Both the position numbers and the translations under genes were made by a program. Of a stretch of 64,000 bases of DNA, positions 48,451 through 60,689 are shown in pieces (position 1 is the stretch's first letter; each line of letters opens with the position of its first letter). The stretch is from Vespula vulgaris (Eukaryota > Arthropoda > Insecta > Hymenoptera > Vespidae). The DNA lies in contig NC_066587.1 in NCBI RefSeq assembly GCF_905475345.1, forward strand, positions 8,609,070 to 8,673,069, in the 5' to 3' direction. Under the pieces are notes generated by a model that saw only the letters and a list, made by a program, of their open reading frames with translations, had not been told where the DNA came from and did not search any database.

Positions 48451-48473
48451 GGGAAAGGGGGAGGGGGAAGGGG
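48451..48473 (+). repeat. G-quadruplex motif
   Basis: GGG-aaa-GGGGG-a-GGGGG-aa-GGGG satisfies the four-run, short-loop quadruplex pattern. It lies in a purine-only stretch (48420-48505) and about 90 bp upstream of the hairpin at 48562-48597. Confidence 0.9.
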
Positions 48474-48561
48474 AGAGAGAAAGAGAAAAAGAAAAGGGGA
48501 ATGAGGATAGGTAGAAAGGAAAGTTTGGCTAGAAGGGGGAAAAACGGCGTGCGAATTTTCT

Positions 48562-48597
48562 CGAGACACCCCCGGAATCGGGCCAGACGGTGTCTCG
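48562..48597. other. Nested inverted repeat (9-bp arms)
   Basis: CGAGACACC (48562-48570) pairs perfectly with GGTGTCTCG (48589-48597). The 18-nt loop contains a second small stem CCCG-GAAT-CGGG. It is GC-rich and stable for its size. A minus-strand frame starting at 48611 (MSFAAETPSGPIPGVSREN) covers it before running into repeat sequence. It could be a structured element, the start of a short coding exon on the minus strand, or chance. Confidence 0.6.
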
Positions 48598-50394
48598 GCA
48601 GCAAAGCTCATACATCAAGTTAATGCGAGCGCTTGACGTCGTCTTGCAGACGCGCGCGCGTGAGCGCGCCACGACGCGTTAGTTCTCCTGCCTTATACAC
48701 TGAAGAGAGAGCCTAACAAATCGAGACAGTTAGACAGTGGAGTAGTACGATACAATGTCTTTCGACACTTTGAAGGGAAAGTCCAATGAAAGAGGAGGAA
48801 AACTAGAGACAGAAGAGACGGAAGGACGGACAGACAAACAAAAAGGAGAGAGAGACAGAGACTCGAACGAATTTATTGCAACATTCATAATAATATTTAA
48901 TTTATCAAATGAGAAAAGGTAAATTGATAATTTGTAACAAAAAGGATTAATATTACTATTATTAAAATATACGAAATATTTCGTCGAGCCTAAATATTTG
49001 AAAGGTAGTAGTAAGAATAGAATAGTAGGAGAGGAGGAGAGTGAACAAGATAGAATGTCGGTACCCCATTTGAAAGCTAGTATTATTCTGGCAAATGTGT
49101 ATGCGTATACGTGTATGTGTTGTATGTACGAAACAGAGAGAGAGAGAGAGAAAGGGAGAGAGAGAGACGATAGCCCCGGAGCAATCGAGGAAAAGGGAAA
49201 TGAAGGGAAGACACATTGTGTCCTGATCACACTATTGTCTGCATCGTGAACGGAACCGACCGTTCTCGACGAGCGTTAGCCGATGTTCGTACGATTAACG
49301 AAACATAGCTCTAGGTGTGCACGTGTACGTGTTTCGTCGTTTTATCTCGTACCGCCCTTCGTAGAGGGAATAAGGGACGACTAGTCCTTCCATCCACGTG
49401 ATTACGTCTCTGATCATTGTCTCCGATGGATAGAGGCATCGTCTTTTTGCTTTCGATATTAAAGTTCTTTTACAGTCTATCATGGATTTCCGACTTGTAC
49501 ATTATTCTTTTTACGAATCGTATAGAATATTTTTACCTTCGATCCAAAGATATGCTTTTCATTCTGTTTTACGATTTCAATAAAATTTTCGTCTGATAAT
49601 ATTCAACATTGAGGAATCTATTGTCCTTTCCTTTATTTCCCTTTGTTTCATGAATTCCATCCTATTTTCTTCCGACTAGATAATATAATTCATTATGCAG
49701 GAAATGCGGTTGAGAGAGTGAGAGAGTAAGAGAGAGAGAGAGGCATTAAGGGGAAAGAGCCCGGACAGAAAATGGACGGGAACTACGCAAAGAACGATGC
49801 GATATTAATATCCTAAAGACCATGCATAATACAGGAAGAAGAATAGACGGAAGAGAAGACCGTTAATATCACGTCTGCCAGAACGAAGAGAGCAGACATC
49901 TCACCGAAAATCATCCTGAAACATTCGAGGTTACGTTCTACCAAAAGACGAGAGAAATTACGTCTTCGTCGCGAGGTGACGTTTCAAATTTAATATTAAC
50001 CGGAGCCATTTAAAATTCGGTGCTAACGTATATGTACCTTTTAAATATCTTACGATAAATAATATTATATATGTTCAAGAAGCATAACCGAACTACGAGG
50101 TAAAAGATTAAAGCCGATCCCTCAAGCACATTCGACAAGACGTTTCCACCAGACTATCCTTGAAATGGGTTATGAGGAGCAGAGTATTGAGGAAAGTGAG
50201 AGAGATAGTTGTCTAACACTCTGTCGGTATATAGCGACGCGAAGAAGAAGAAGGATCTTGCTAGTTCGAGAGAGAGAAGCGTGGGTGTATGGGTGTGTGC
50301 TGGTGGGGGTGGCGGGTAATGGTGTATGTTGGTGGTGGTAGTGGTGGCTCAACACTGTCGTCGGTACGTCTGGTGTGGATCATCGGGGAAAGTT
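48598..50394. other. Non-coding; CG-rich patch then AT-rich
   Basis: No gene is recognised. It holds a cgcgcgcgtgagcgcg patch at 48653-48668, TATA-like sequence near 48696-48701 on the minus strand, interrupted GA at 49133-49168, and AT-rich linker. Confidence 0.55.
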
Positions 50395-50600
50395 ATCGGA
50401 CAGGCGCAGAGTCAAGGCCGCAGCATTGCAGCGCCGCAGACGCAGCCGCAGCCGCAGCCCGGTCGAGGCCAACCCCCTCTCTCTCGTTCAAGAGCAGCGA
50501 ACCATCCCCGTACTATGACGATGGGACCCTGGGAAAGAAGGAAGAAAGGAAGGAAGGAAAAGTATATCCCCGACCAAAAGTTTGCCGCACCCTATTATAA
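50395..50600 (+). other. GC-rich patch with possible coding signal
   Basis: A GC-rich stretch (ggccgcagcattgcagcgcc, then gcagccgcagccgcagc) preceded by a gtgg/ggtg-rich run at 50282-50350. Two overlapping plus frames are open: one Ala-rich then RSRPTPSLSFKSSEPSPYYD, the other QTQPQPQPGRGQPPLSRSRA. The first ends in aaggaaggaagg repeats. It may be a transcribed leader or exon of an unknown gene, or a gca/gcc trinucleotide repeat island. No family is recognised. Confidence 0.2.
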
Positions 50601-51208
50601 TCGTTTCAGTTATATTGTTATTAATAAATACCTAACTGCTATAGAAAGATCTTTTTTAAAGAAATATACACGTATGCGTATATATATACATATATGTCTA
50701 TATATATATCGTACCATTGTAATTCTTATACAAAAGCGTTTAATTAATAAACGATACGATATAGACAAAATTTAAAGATCGTTTAATTCACCGGAAATAG
50801 AGAGTTAAGATTAGAGTAATTCGAATTGTAAGTACACGTTCAAAGTTTATCTACAATCTCAAGAGTGCTTCGAACTTCTGACTGTGGGTGTAGTCCGAAT
50901 AGGTGGAAGAGAGACACAGCTAGAGAGTGAACGGGGCAAGGGGATGGACGTGAGGGTGTTAGAAGGTGTAGGCCGCCGTGTCTGTGCTCTCTGCAGCAGA
51001 CGAGGACGAGGACGGTCGATAGAATCGTCTGCGAGCATGCGCACCGAACAGCTCATCAGCTGCGCCATTGATTCCCACCCACACCCTCCCTCCGCGAGGG
51101 ACTTAAAGAGGAGAGTGCCGGATAAGACTCGCTAATTTGCACCTCGTCGTTGCTAGCCTCGTCCGCTTAAAATTCAGATACTCGTCCCTTCTTCCTTCTC
51201 TTTCTCTG

Positions 51209-51239
<31 letters not shown>

Positions 51240-52692
51240 GTCCCTCCCTTTTTCGCTTTCAGAAGGAAATATAGGGGGTGTCCTGGAAGGACAAAATCGG
51301 GGACAACGGTGAGAGGAAAAAGGTTCGGGAATGAAGGGATCGAGCGTAGGAGACCTTCGTGCTTGACCTTGTTCGTAGTATATCTGTTATGACGTCTAAA
51401 TGACCAAAGGATCTCCCGAATGTTTCGGAGAACAGAGATGATTTTCAACGGTACGATAGAACTTTTAACGCATTCAAATTTTAACGAGTTCACACTTGTC
51501 GACATTTTTAACGTATCAATAATATTTTTGAACTGTAATCGTGTAAACCGATAACATCGCATCTACCAATAAAACAATCTATTCTACATACGCTACTGAC
51601 AACCGATTCGCTTTTTTTTATTGATAGATCCAGTGTCATCTGTTAACACAGATTCGAAAAAAGTTTCCGATACTATCAAACAATCGAATCGAGTGAATTT
51701 ACTCTTCAATTTTTAATCGAGTTTTCCCTTTTCATGTATAAATATTCTCTAATCGAATAATCAAATTGGAAGACCTTCAGTATTACTTTACGTTAAACGT
51801 TTGCACAGACAAAAATGACTTTTTTTCTTTTCTTGAAAATGTTAAAAATAGTGGGAAGGTTCGGTCATCGATGCTGGTTCACAGATAGTCTCCAAATCGA
51901 TCGCTTCAATCATAATATGATTGGTAAGAACGCGTATGAGAGAGATAATATGGAAAAAGAGAGGAAGACTTCTCGACTACTCCTGGGAAATTGAGATGGG
52001 ATACACGAAGCGAAGCCGAACGACTTCACTGCAACGAATGAGGAAAGACTTTTGCAAAAGATTCCGCTAGCGTTGACTTCGAATCTGAGAAGATAAAAAT
52101 AAAGAGAAAGAAATAAAAGAAACTCGGAGAAATCACAGTACCAATTCTATTTATCCTTTTCTCTTCAAATCGATATTATTTCCTTGCTTCTTTCATATGT
52201 ACATATATTCCAATAACGGTATCATCGCATGTTTTTTTTTTTTTGCTTACAATATGTATTCGTTCTCCGTTCTATTATCGTTGTTACGACGCTCGTCATA
52301 ATTTCTTTTTGCTGAAAAAGCTAGAGCAAAGAATCAACCGAGAGAAAAACACGACAAACGCGTTCTACGGTTTTAAACTTCGGTCAGTAAAGGGGTTAAG
52401 TCAACGAGAAGAGAACCTCACGAAGGCGGTATAAAGAAGCTCCTCTTCTCTCGCGTGCTTAAAGCAACGAACGCTAGTCATTCACTTCCGGCACTATTCC
52501 CTCGGCTTTAACTCCCTCATAACAGTCACTTCGTTCGCCGTGTCGCCTTGCTTGGCTTCAGAGAATACCGCGAGAGAACCTGTAACCGGCTGTGTCCACC
52601 ATATCGCGCCGGATACACGGCACACCTTCTTTCCGTGAAACTCTAAAAGTTCTTCGACGAGATTCAACCCCTTCTTTTACCTCGTAATAGCT

Positions 52693-52693
<1 letters not shown>
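50601..52693. other. Non-coding; AT-rich with TA runs and one less AT-rich patch
   Basis: TA-rich repeats at 50676-50710. The segment 50880-51130 is less AT-rich and open on both strands; it contains gcagacga...tcgtctgc, an 8-bp inverted repeat (50995-51031). CT at 51211-51233. No gene is recognised. Confidence 0.5.
51211..51233 (+). repeat. (CT)n microsatellite, 23 nt
   Basis: A perfect TC run. Confidence 0.95.
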
Positions 52694-52728
<35 letters not shown>

Positions 52729-52729
52729 G

Positions 52730-52761
<32 letters not shown>
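52694..52761 (+). repeat. Compound (CT)n-(TG)n-(AG)n repeat
   Basis: A 33-nt CT run, cgcgg, a 16-nt TG run and a 16-nt AG run. The CT and AG ends are complementary, so one strand can fold with the TG segment in the loop. Confidence 0.96.
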
Positions 52762-53901
52762 AAGAAAGGAGGGAAAAGGGAGAGAAAACTTTAAGACTTT
52801 CGAACAGATTTTCGGAATAAGTATTCGACTAAAAGCTTAGACCAAAAGTTCGTGTCTGGAATTTCCTACGAATGAAATTTTTTACCTTCCTGGTTTAAAA
52901 CTTTCATATGAATTTCATACGAGACAAAAACAGGAGAGAGCAATTTATTACAATTTTTTTTATACCTTCGCCACTTGTATTTACATTCAGTCATATTTGC
53001 AAAAATATTTAACGGTCCATTTTCTTTTTTTTTTTTTTACGATGTCCCGTTTGATCGTTCGCAGTTCTCTTTTTTTTAATACACCATCTCCATACCGAAA
53101 TGTTACTTTGGAAATAAAAACAGGCGAGCCTATAAAGAAAAGATTAGAGGCATTATATCGTTAGGGATGGCAATAATATTCGGGAAAAAGGCAGTTTAAA
53201 TCTTCCATCTCTTGACATTCCACTTTTAACGTCGTCCATAGAAGTCAACGAAAGAGGGTCGGTTAATGTCGTTGATATTCAGGATTCAAAGTGCGAGCTC
53301 GCATTAGTGTCAGGAAAGGGTCCTCCTCTGTCCAGTATACACCACGAAACTTTGACTCGTTATCTTTCTTCCCTTTTGCGATCCAATGTCTAAATTCAAC
53401 AGTCGGTAGAGCTCTACGGACACGCGGTTATGCTTTTGAACCATTCTGACCAAAAGGGTTTACTCTTTCTCTCCCTTTTCCTTCTGAAGAATCATAACGA
53501 GGTCTCTGACCACAAAAAAGGTACCTTTGGGTGTAATTCAAATTTAAAAAAAAAAAAACTAAGAAAAAAAAGAACAAGAGAAAAATAATAATAATTACAT
53601 AATAAATCAGTCGTGCTTTAAATAAAATTGTTATCGCGTTCTCGCGAAAGAGACAGTTTTTAAATAAAAACGTTTAGAACCTGATCGCGTTTCGCGAGAT
53701 AGCGAATTACTTCGAGGCGAGAATAAATCGAGTGAAAACGCGCGGTGACTTTTAAGATATTCCGTCCGAAATGAAATGCAAATGAACAACGACGACGGTC
53801 CGCACTTCGTTTCTCCCCCCTTCTCGCTCACCCTCGGTCATTCTCTCTTTCCGGGAGCAAGAGATAAATACGAACAAAACGAGAAAGAAAGAAAGAAAGA
53901 G
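52762..53901. other. AT-rich non-coding linker
   Basis: No gene is recognised. A T14 run at 53025-53038 and A-rich 53547-53575. Otherwise plain. Confidence 0.6.
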
Positions 53902-53923
53902 GAGAGAGAGAGAGAGAGAGAGA
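53902..53923 (+). repeat. (GA)n microsatellite, 22 nt
   Basis: A perfect GA run preceded by four gaaa-type units. Confidence 0.95.
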
Positions 53924-54859
53924 AAGACTGGAACAAAGATCTCTGCTGCGAATTTTACTTCAGCTGGTAGACGTATTGCCCAAAGTTTTAAGCAGTCTTC
54001 TCTTCTCCTCCTCGTTGAGAAAAAGAGAGAGAGAGTGGAAAAGAAGGGCTGCGTAAATACAGACGACTTTAACGACGTAGAAGCATCGAGCTGAAATACC
54101 CATCTAGCGAGAGTAGAAACAACCTTCGTATTCTTTTTAGCTCCTCTTGTTAAGTCTCGAAACTCGGACTCTTTACACAAATATTTAACTGCTATCGGCT
54201 ACTACTATCTATATTTTTCACATGACCTGACCTCCCCGTCCCTACTTTGCTCCCTAGATGTCTACTCTATCGACGCCTTTCTTCTCTCTTGCCCTTGACA
54301 CTCGGAGCAAACGCACACCAGCGTAAATTCTCGTTCCGAAGTTTTCTTTAACGACACTTTTCTAAACTTTAAATTGTATCCACAAAGAACGGGGAATAAA
54401 ACGGAGGAAAAAAGGGAGAAAGGACGGAAGATGCAAGAATACGAAAGAGCGAAGAGAAACGATCGGATTTAAACGCAAGATCGCACTATACGTTCTTTTG
54501 TAAAAACGAACGAAACGATCTGTGTACAAGATAGATCCCACCACCGTCGATGTATCTTGTTACGAGGCAAACGATGATCTGAAAAGTTTCGGAGCACTTT
54601 ATATATGCAAGAACTTTGACATTGAAATATCATGTTTCGATAAGTAACAAAGGTTTCTAACGCGAACTCTTGTAGAAATTCTTCTTCGAGAGTGTGGGCG
54701 AAAAGGACGACGAGCCATTCCAAAGGGATGTGCATATCTTTTGTACATAGCTCGTCTTACTATGTAGCCGATTAAAACTTTGCAAAGGTGGAGATCATCG
54801 AGAGAACTACGACGATACAAGAAAGGTAAGAGAATGTAAGAACAGGTCGAGAGTGGATA

Positions 54860-54871
<12 letters not shown>

Positions 54872-54895
<24 letters not shown>
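54872..54895 (+). repeat. (GA)n microsatellite with GATA-type flank
   Basis: A perfect AG run preceded by gatagagatagagagatag. Confidence 0.95.
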
Positions 54896-55240
54896 AGCGT
54901 TTCGGAGGAACATCGTTGGCATTTCTACGGAGGGTATGGCGCCTTCCAGGAATACGAACGTAACCACCACCGGGATACATAGCTAAGAACGGGCTCTCGG
55001 TCTCAAACTATCCCTGGCACTCGGAGTACCGGCCCCTGGTGTCTCTCTCTTGTCTTGACGGCTTTAATACCTTGCGGCCCCCGTTGGTTACGACGACGAC
55101 GACCAACCAATACGCGAAGCTCGGCTAGCTACATCACAGGGCGATACCTACAAGGGATTCACTCGCCACACCGCAGACGCATCTCTGTGTAGTAATGAAA
55201 ATTCTAACCCGAATTCTGATAGGTATCTGTTGGATACTCC
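54896..55240. other. Non-coding, less AT-rich stretch
   Basis: No gene is recognised. It contains gttggt (55083-55088) and accaac (55102-55107) flanking a tacgacgacgacg loop, giving a small hairpin. Confidence 0.5.
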
Positions 55241-55302
55241 TCTATCTCTATCTCTATCTCTATCTCTCTCTTTCTCTTTCTCACACACACACACACACAC
55301 CA
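55241..55302 (+). repeat. (TCTCTA)n then (CA)n compound repeat
   Basis: Four hexanucleotide tctcta units (55241-55266), a short pyrimidine spacer, then a perfect CA run at 55282-55302. Confidence 0.95.
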
Positions 55303-56930
55303 TATCACAGGTAGGATAAGTGTCATAAAATTTAACTTCTCAGAAGAATATTGAATCATTTTGCTCTCCTAACAACTATCTCCTCCAACGATTACAACAT
55401 TACATAATCTTTCTGGAAAACATTCTTTTGAATCGTGAGAAGATTTTGTATCGTCCGGGAACGATCTTCTTGCAATTTTACACTTAGAAACAAGGAAAGA
55501 AGAAGAAGAGATAGAGAAAGAAACTCTCAAGTTTCGCGGTGCTCTGAACACGGTGATTGTATTCGACCTCCCGCGAGCAAATTTCGGGCGTTCGTAACCA
55601 TAACCATTCCGTTCGAGCGAGCGTATCGCTTCGAGTAATGGCGTAATAAATCTCGCAACTTTTCGAGTTCCTTCCTTCCCCCTCTTTGGTTTCGGTGTCT
55701 GCCCACCAGAAGGGAGTCTTGAAATGGTGCAAGAACACGATCGTTTTTCTTCTTTAACGCTTGTAACATCTAAAAAAAAGAAAAACATACACACGCACAA
55801 AATAAGTCGGGAAAGGAGCTAGAAATATTATCGACTTAATGGGTTCGAATATTCCAGAGCAGAAAAATTTGGCAAATAATTCCAACAACTGCTCTGAGAG
55901 CATCGTCTGTTTTCTCTTTTAGCGGAGAAGGGAGGCGCAGCAGACAGATCGATTCATCGTGCGCAAGAACCAAATCACCGCGCGTAACGCCTCGTATTCC
56001 AACTATTTCTCTATCAGGACTTTCCCTCGGGTTCCCTCCTGTGGGAGGAGATGGCGAAGGAAAAAGCTGGGAAATACGGCGGTCCAGACAAAGAGGCCGG
56101 GACAAAAGGCAGAGAGATAGATGTAAAGGTAGAGAGAGAGAGAGAGAGACAAGGAGGGAGAGAATACCATGAGGAGCTCCAGGGAAGAATGTCTCGTCGT
56201 AATACTCATCCCTCCTTTCACTCTCTCTCTCTCTCTCTCGCTCTCTCTCATTCCTATAGCTATCCCACTTCTTCCCATTCTCGATCCTTTCTGTAATAAT
56301 TACTTGGAATACCGTTGGTGGAGGCGCAAAGCTGTGAATACCAGCGTGTAGGACTTATTGCATTCGTCTGCAAACGCGACCGAAATTAGTATTTCTTTCT
56401 CTCTCTCTTTCTCTCGCTTCTCCTTCCACGAAACTAAGGATATTCAAATAATGCTGAACGAAGCGTCTGTGTTCGGATTCGAAATCTCCGATTTATTTCG
56501 TTGAATTTACAAGAACGAACTCTGTAATGAACCAACGAATCAATCTATAGAATGTACTCTCTCTCACTCTCTCTCTCTCTCTTACTTGGTTACTAAAATG
56601 CATTTAAGCTTCTAACCGCAGTCGATATATACCATCGACGGAAACGTTAAGAATGATTTCAATGGCAAATCTAGCCACTTCACGAGCACTTTTATCGACA
56701 CTTTTCCCTAGTCATTGAATTTATTTAACGATAAAGAGACTTCATAAGCGTTTGGCTCTATATCGAAGAGATTTTCCTCTTATGGTATCCATTTTGCGAT
56801 GAGCACCATATACGAGGCGATATCGAGGAGGCAAAGTACCTCTTCTTTTCACGGTAAGATTCGAAAAAGATCGTACACGACGGATCGATCGCGATTACCG
56901 GAAAATCATCGTATCTCGTATATGCGCGTA

Positions 56931-56933
<3 letters not shown>
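55303..56933. other. Non-coding; two short GA/CT tracts facing each other
   Basis: GA at 56131-56149 and CT at 56220-56239, only 70 bp apart and complementary, so they form an inverted pair. Further CT at about 56561-56581. No gene is recognised. Frames at 55369-55800 are open on both strands in repeat-poor DNA but match nothing I know. Confidence 0.55.

Positions 56934-56980
<47 letters not shown>
56934..56980 (+). repeat. (GA)n microsatellite, 47 nt
   Basis: A perfect AG run. Confidence 0.97.
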
Positions 56981-56983
<3 letters not shown>

Positions 56984-58034
56984 TGGTCAGTGAAAGTATA
57001 TATCGTTATGGTCATCGAGGTCGACGAAACACGCATTTCTATTTCCATAATGGGATTGTATTTCCATTTTCTTGGACATAGAATACATCAGCGAAGAAGA
57101 AAGAAAAAAAAAGAAAGAACGAAAAAATAAGACAATTCCCGTAGCACGGAGAAGATTCAATATTTTTCCATAATATTTTCCCTGCGTCTCGAGAAGAAGA
57201 AAACTCTTAAAAAGAAATCCCGTATATTTTGATTTCAGGAAACGTTAATAATAATTTTTATGAAATCCTTATCGTTCCTCCGAAACGATGTTATTTGAGA
57301 TTCTTGATAGGGTTTACGAAAAAAAGAAAAAAAAATGGACGATAGAGAAGGATCTTAAGACCTCTTTTCTTTTCGACGAGATTTCGACTAAGAACACCTC
57401 TTTCGAGAACCCTTATCAAGTAATTTGTTATTTCTTATCGAACTAACCTCGTGCGAGTTTTGTAGTCGTTGGACGAGTCTCGAAGTAACTTCTTCCTACT
57501 CGCTCGAGAAACTTCTTCAAAGGGCTTGCTCAAGATCAAGCGTGATAATCCTACCACCTCACCTATACTAATTCGAATTTCTCTATTTCTGAGAAACATC
57601 GAATATACAAAGTTTCGTCTTGAAAGTTATCGATAGTTTGGAGGAAAATCTGCTTGTCGATATAATCAAAACGAAGAAATTAATAAGCAATTATGGAACT
57701 AATTTTCAAATGAAACGGACAAATTTAAATTACGGTAGGTTAATTAGGAACAAAAGGTCTCTAACGTAAAAGGTGCGATTCCGTGTTCCTCATTAAGCTC
57801 GCAGCCAACGCGAAACGGAATCGAGCCTCTTTTCCATTTGCCAATTAGGAAATAGAGAGATAGAGAGAGAGAGAGAGAGGGAGAGAGAGGGGGGAGGGGG
57901 AAAGAGAGAGACAGAGAAGAGAGCTGGCCGCCCACGTGGAACGATTCTTGTAATTTCCGCCGTATCTCGGTGGTTTTCAAATTGATGAGTATATCAGGAG
58001 AATGAAGAGGAAGAAGAGGAGGGAGGAAAGAGGG
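56981..58034. other. Non-coding linker, G-rich purine patch
   Basis: No gene is recognised. A purine tract at 57852-57920 includes ggggggaggggg. Confidence 0.55.
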
Positions 58035-58060
58035 TATATAACGCACGGTACGTTATCATT
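58035..58060 (+). promoter_or_regulatory. TATA-like box with nearby TCATT
   Basis: TATATAA at 58035-58041 and TCATT, an arthropod initiator-like motif, at 58056-58060. The spacing (about 23 bp) is shorter than usual. A 79-codon Thr/Lys-repeat frame follows at 58103, itself a repeat product. Weak. Confidence 0.15.
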
Positions 58061-58141
58061 AATAATCCCGTTCGGCAAAGACGAGAGGTCGACGGTCGGC
58101 TTTTGCTTCCTCCTTCTGCTGATTCTCATCCTCTCTACACT

Positions 58142-58256
58142 ATAATGACGACTACAACTAAGACGACGAAGACGAAGAAGAAAACTAAAACGAAAGCAAC
58201 GACAGCAAAGACTAAGACGAAGACGAAAACGAAAATGACGATGAACAAGAAGAAGG
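58142..58256 (+). repeat. Degenerate (ACG)/(AAGACG) tract
   Basis: Repeated acgac, aagacgaagacg and aaaacgaaa units on a 3-bp frame, reading as Thr and Lys runs. It is an imperfect trinucleotide repeat rather than a gene, though a basic low-complexity peptide cannot be excluded from sequence alone. Confidence 0.8.
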
Positions 58257-59607
58257 GAGATCGTGCATTCGTCCTGCCATACTTTGATTTTTTTCTCATC
58301 CAAATCTTGCCAGTTTATGATCGACGATGTACCTGTGCATAAAACTGCAAGCAATTTTTTCTTTCCAGTCTCTGCATCAAACTCGAATCTTAAACCTCTT
58401 TATCTTTTCTCGAAGAGAGAAAGATAGGGGAAGGAAGGAGGGAGAAAGAGAGAAAGATTTTATTTCGTCTAATTTTTCTTCTTCATTCGACGAATCTTTC
58501 GATTGAAGGAGGAAGGTTGTACTTGCTGCGATTTACCAGTCTAATCTTTTTTTTTCAAACCATAGAAAAAATGAGAAAGTCAAACTGCACTATCAAAAGA
58601 AACAAGTACATATTATCGATCGTAAAAGTATAAAGAAAAATACGAGTCAGTTTCAAATGTCTTTTGTTATCAAAAAGCTTGTCATTTAACGTTCGAAAGA
58701 TTAAAGTCAGTACGAACGGAAAAAGAAAAACTGAAAGGATGTGTTTCCGTGTTTCTACAAGATTTCCTCGTAACACAAAGGTTCCAGCAAACCCTCTTCC
58801 GATTCTTCTTTCACCCTTGGAAAAAAGGAAGCACGTTGGCCGTCGTACGTAACAAGTTCAGGGTCAAAAATAGTGCCGACGCGAGAGAAGGGCCGCACCG
58901 GAGAAAACACGGGGCTATTTGGCATCGATCCGCCGTGACGCGTTGGCTTGAGGTAGGTCTTGTTCCCAAGGGAACGACGACACGACTCTTATCCCAGTTC
59001 AGGAATGAATTTCAAGGACGTACCGAAAACCCACGCGCTCACCGTAGCTTTTCTATAATCTTTTCTTTTCTTTTTTCTTTCCTTTGTTTTTGTTAATTTT
59101 ATTTATCCCGCAATAAAAAGCTGAAACACGTTGCTCGTCAAGTTCGCTCGGCTTGAACATAATTTTCGAGATAACTTAAAACGAACCTACCATAACTCTT
59201 TATTTTAAACGAAAGACGTGGCTATAATTTAGAAAGAAAGTTGAAACGTAAAACGTATAGTTTCATCGCAAGATCCGATGGTAATTGTCCTGATGATCAG
59301 CGCTTTCCAAAATATATTTATTCCTCCATAAATTAACGTAGTTTGTTATATGGATATACGCGCAAGAACATCTTCGAGTTAATAAAATCAAGTTTTTGTG
59401 TTTCGTTAAAAAGACAGCCAATTATCTACATGATTTAAAGCGAATAGATAGAAGAAAAATTGAGAGAAGAGGAAACAGCGTGCGAGTCGGAGACTCGGTG
59501 CGTTCGCACGTATACAGTTGTTGATAAAGAAAGACGAAAAAGAGGGGTAGAAAAATAAAAAGAACTGTTTCATCGATCGTAAGATGGTCGCAAAGCCGAG
59601 TAGCCTA
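58257..59607. other. Non-coding linker
   Basis: No gene is recognised. 58860-59030 is less AT-rich and contains GTTCCC-AA-GGGAAC (58962-58975). 59100-59460 is plain AT-rich. Confidence 0.55.
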
Positions 59608-59640
59608 GTTTCGTTTCGTTTCGTTTCGTTTCGTTTCGTT
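59608..59640 (+). repeat. (GTTTC)n pentanucleotide repeat
   Basis: Six and a half gtttc units, the same motif as at 18354-18376. Confidence 0.96.
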
Positions 59641-60656
59641 AGGGAGATTCAAAGGACAGAAAGGAGGAAAAAAGTGAAGAAGGAAACTAAACTACCACGA
59701 TGGCAAAAGAGGGTAGTAGTGAAGTACTGGTAATGGTGATGGTGGTTGTGAACTGTTAAGGGGTAGTCGAACGAAAAGTCGGCGCAATTATTTCACGCTC
59801 GAAAACGTTCTCTTACTTTCTTTTTCTCTCTTACTGGTAGCTCAACGCGTTGAATCGCTCGGCTTGCGCAACAGGAAGCACGAACGTTTAAGCTAATGAC
59901 CTTTAATGCAAAGCTCCATTGTAACGCACGCCTCCGTTGGACCCTGTGACACAAGGTGCTTAGGGTAGAGAAAATGTACCCATCGGGAGATGTGAAAGGC
60001 ACTAGAGGAGAATTATTCGTGAGGAAAGAGAAGAGAAGGGAGTGACACCCTTTGCCGATGAATACGTTTCGAAAGCTAATTAACGGTCGCTACGAGAAAA
60101 ACGTGATCTTCGAGTCGTACGAGCGTTCTCTTAACGAGTGTGCTGCTAATAAGTGTATCGAACGATAACTTCGTCCATGTGTCGTATTTCGAAATATCGT
60201 TATACATTGAACATGAAGACTTTATATACACGATATTAGTATAAATAAATCGATTCCTTACGAATCCCAAAATATCAACGCCTCACAATATCTTTTTTTC
60301 ACCATCTTAAAAACAAAAATAATCTTAGACAAAGGGATTATTAATTTTTTTAAAGGAAGAAAATTGTTCGCGATTGTTTCGTTCTTACTAAAAACTTTAA
60401 TATCTCCAACTGACTCTAGGATCGAATCAAAGTTCGACAGAAGTCAAATGTACACGTACAAACGTCTGCATCAAAGACATAAACTCTATCTGGACTAGTT
60501 TAACATGGCACAACGAAATTAGCAAGTGCTCTTCTCTCGAAGCTCTCGAGTTGTCCCTATGTGCTTTCTAGCAACCATGCGAGCGAGAAATCCGACTGGC
60601 CAAACTTCCGTTCATCCTTTTGCGCGACCTCTGAATTTAATCAACGCCGGTAGGGC

Positions 60657-60658
<2 letters not shown>
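59641..60658. other. AT-rich non-coding linker
   Basis: No gene is recognised. Gtaatggtgatggtggttgt near 59730-59750 is an imperfect ggt repeat. Confidence 0.55.

Positions 60659-60687
<29 letters not shown>
60659..60687 (+). repeat. (GA)n microsatellite, 29 nt
   Basis: A perfect AG run. Confidence 0.97.
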
Positions 60688-60689
<2 letters not shown>

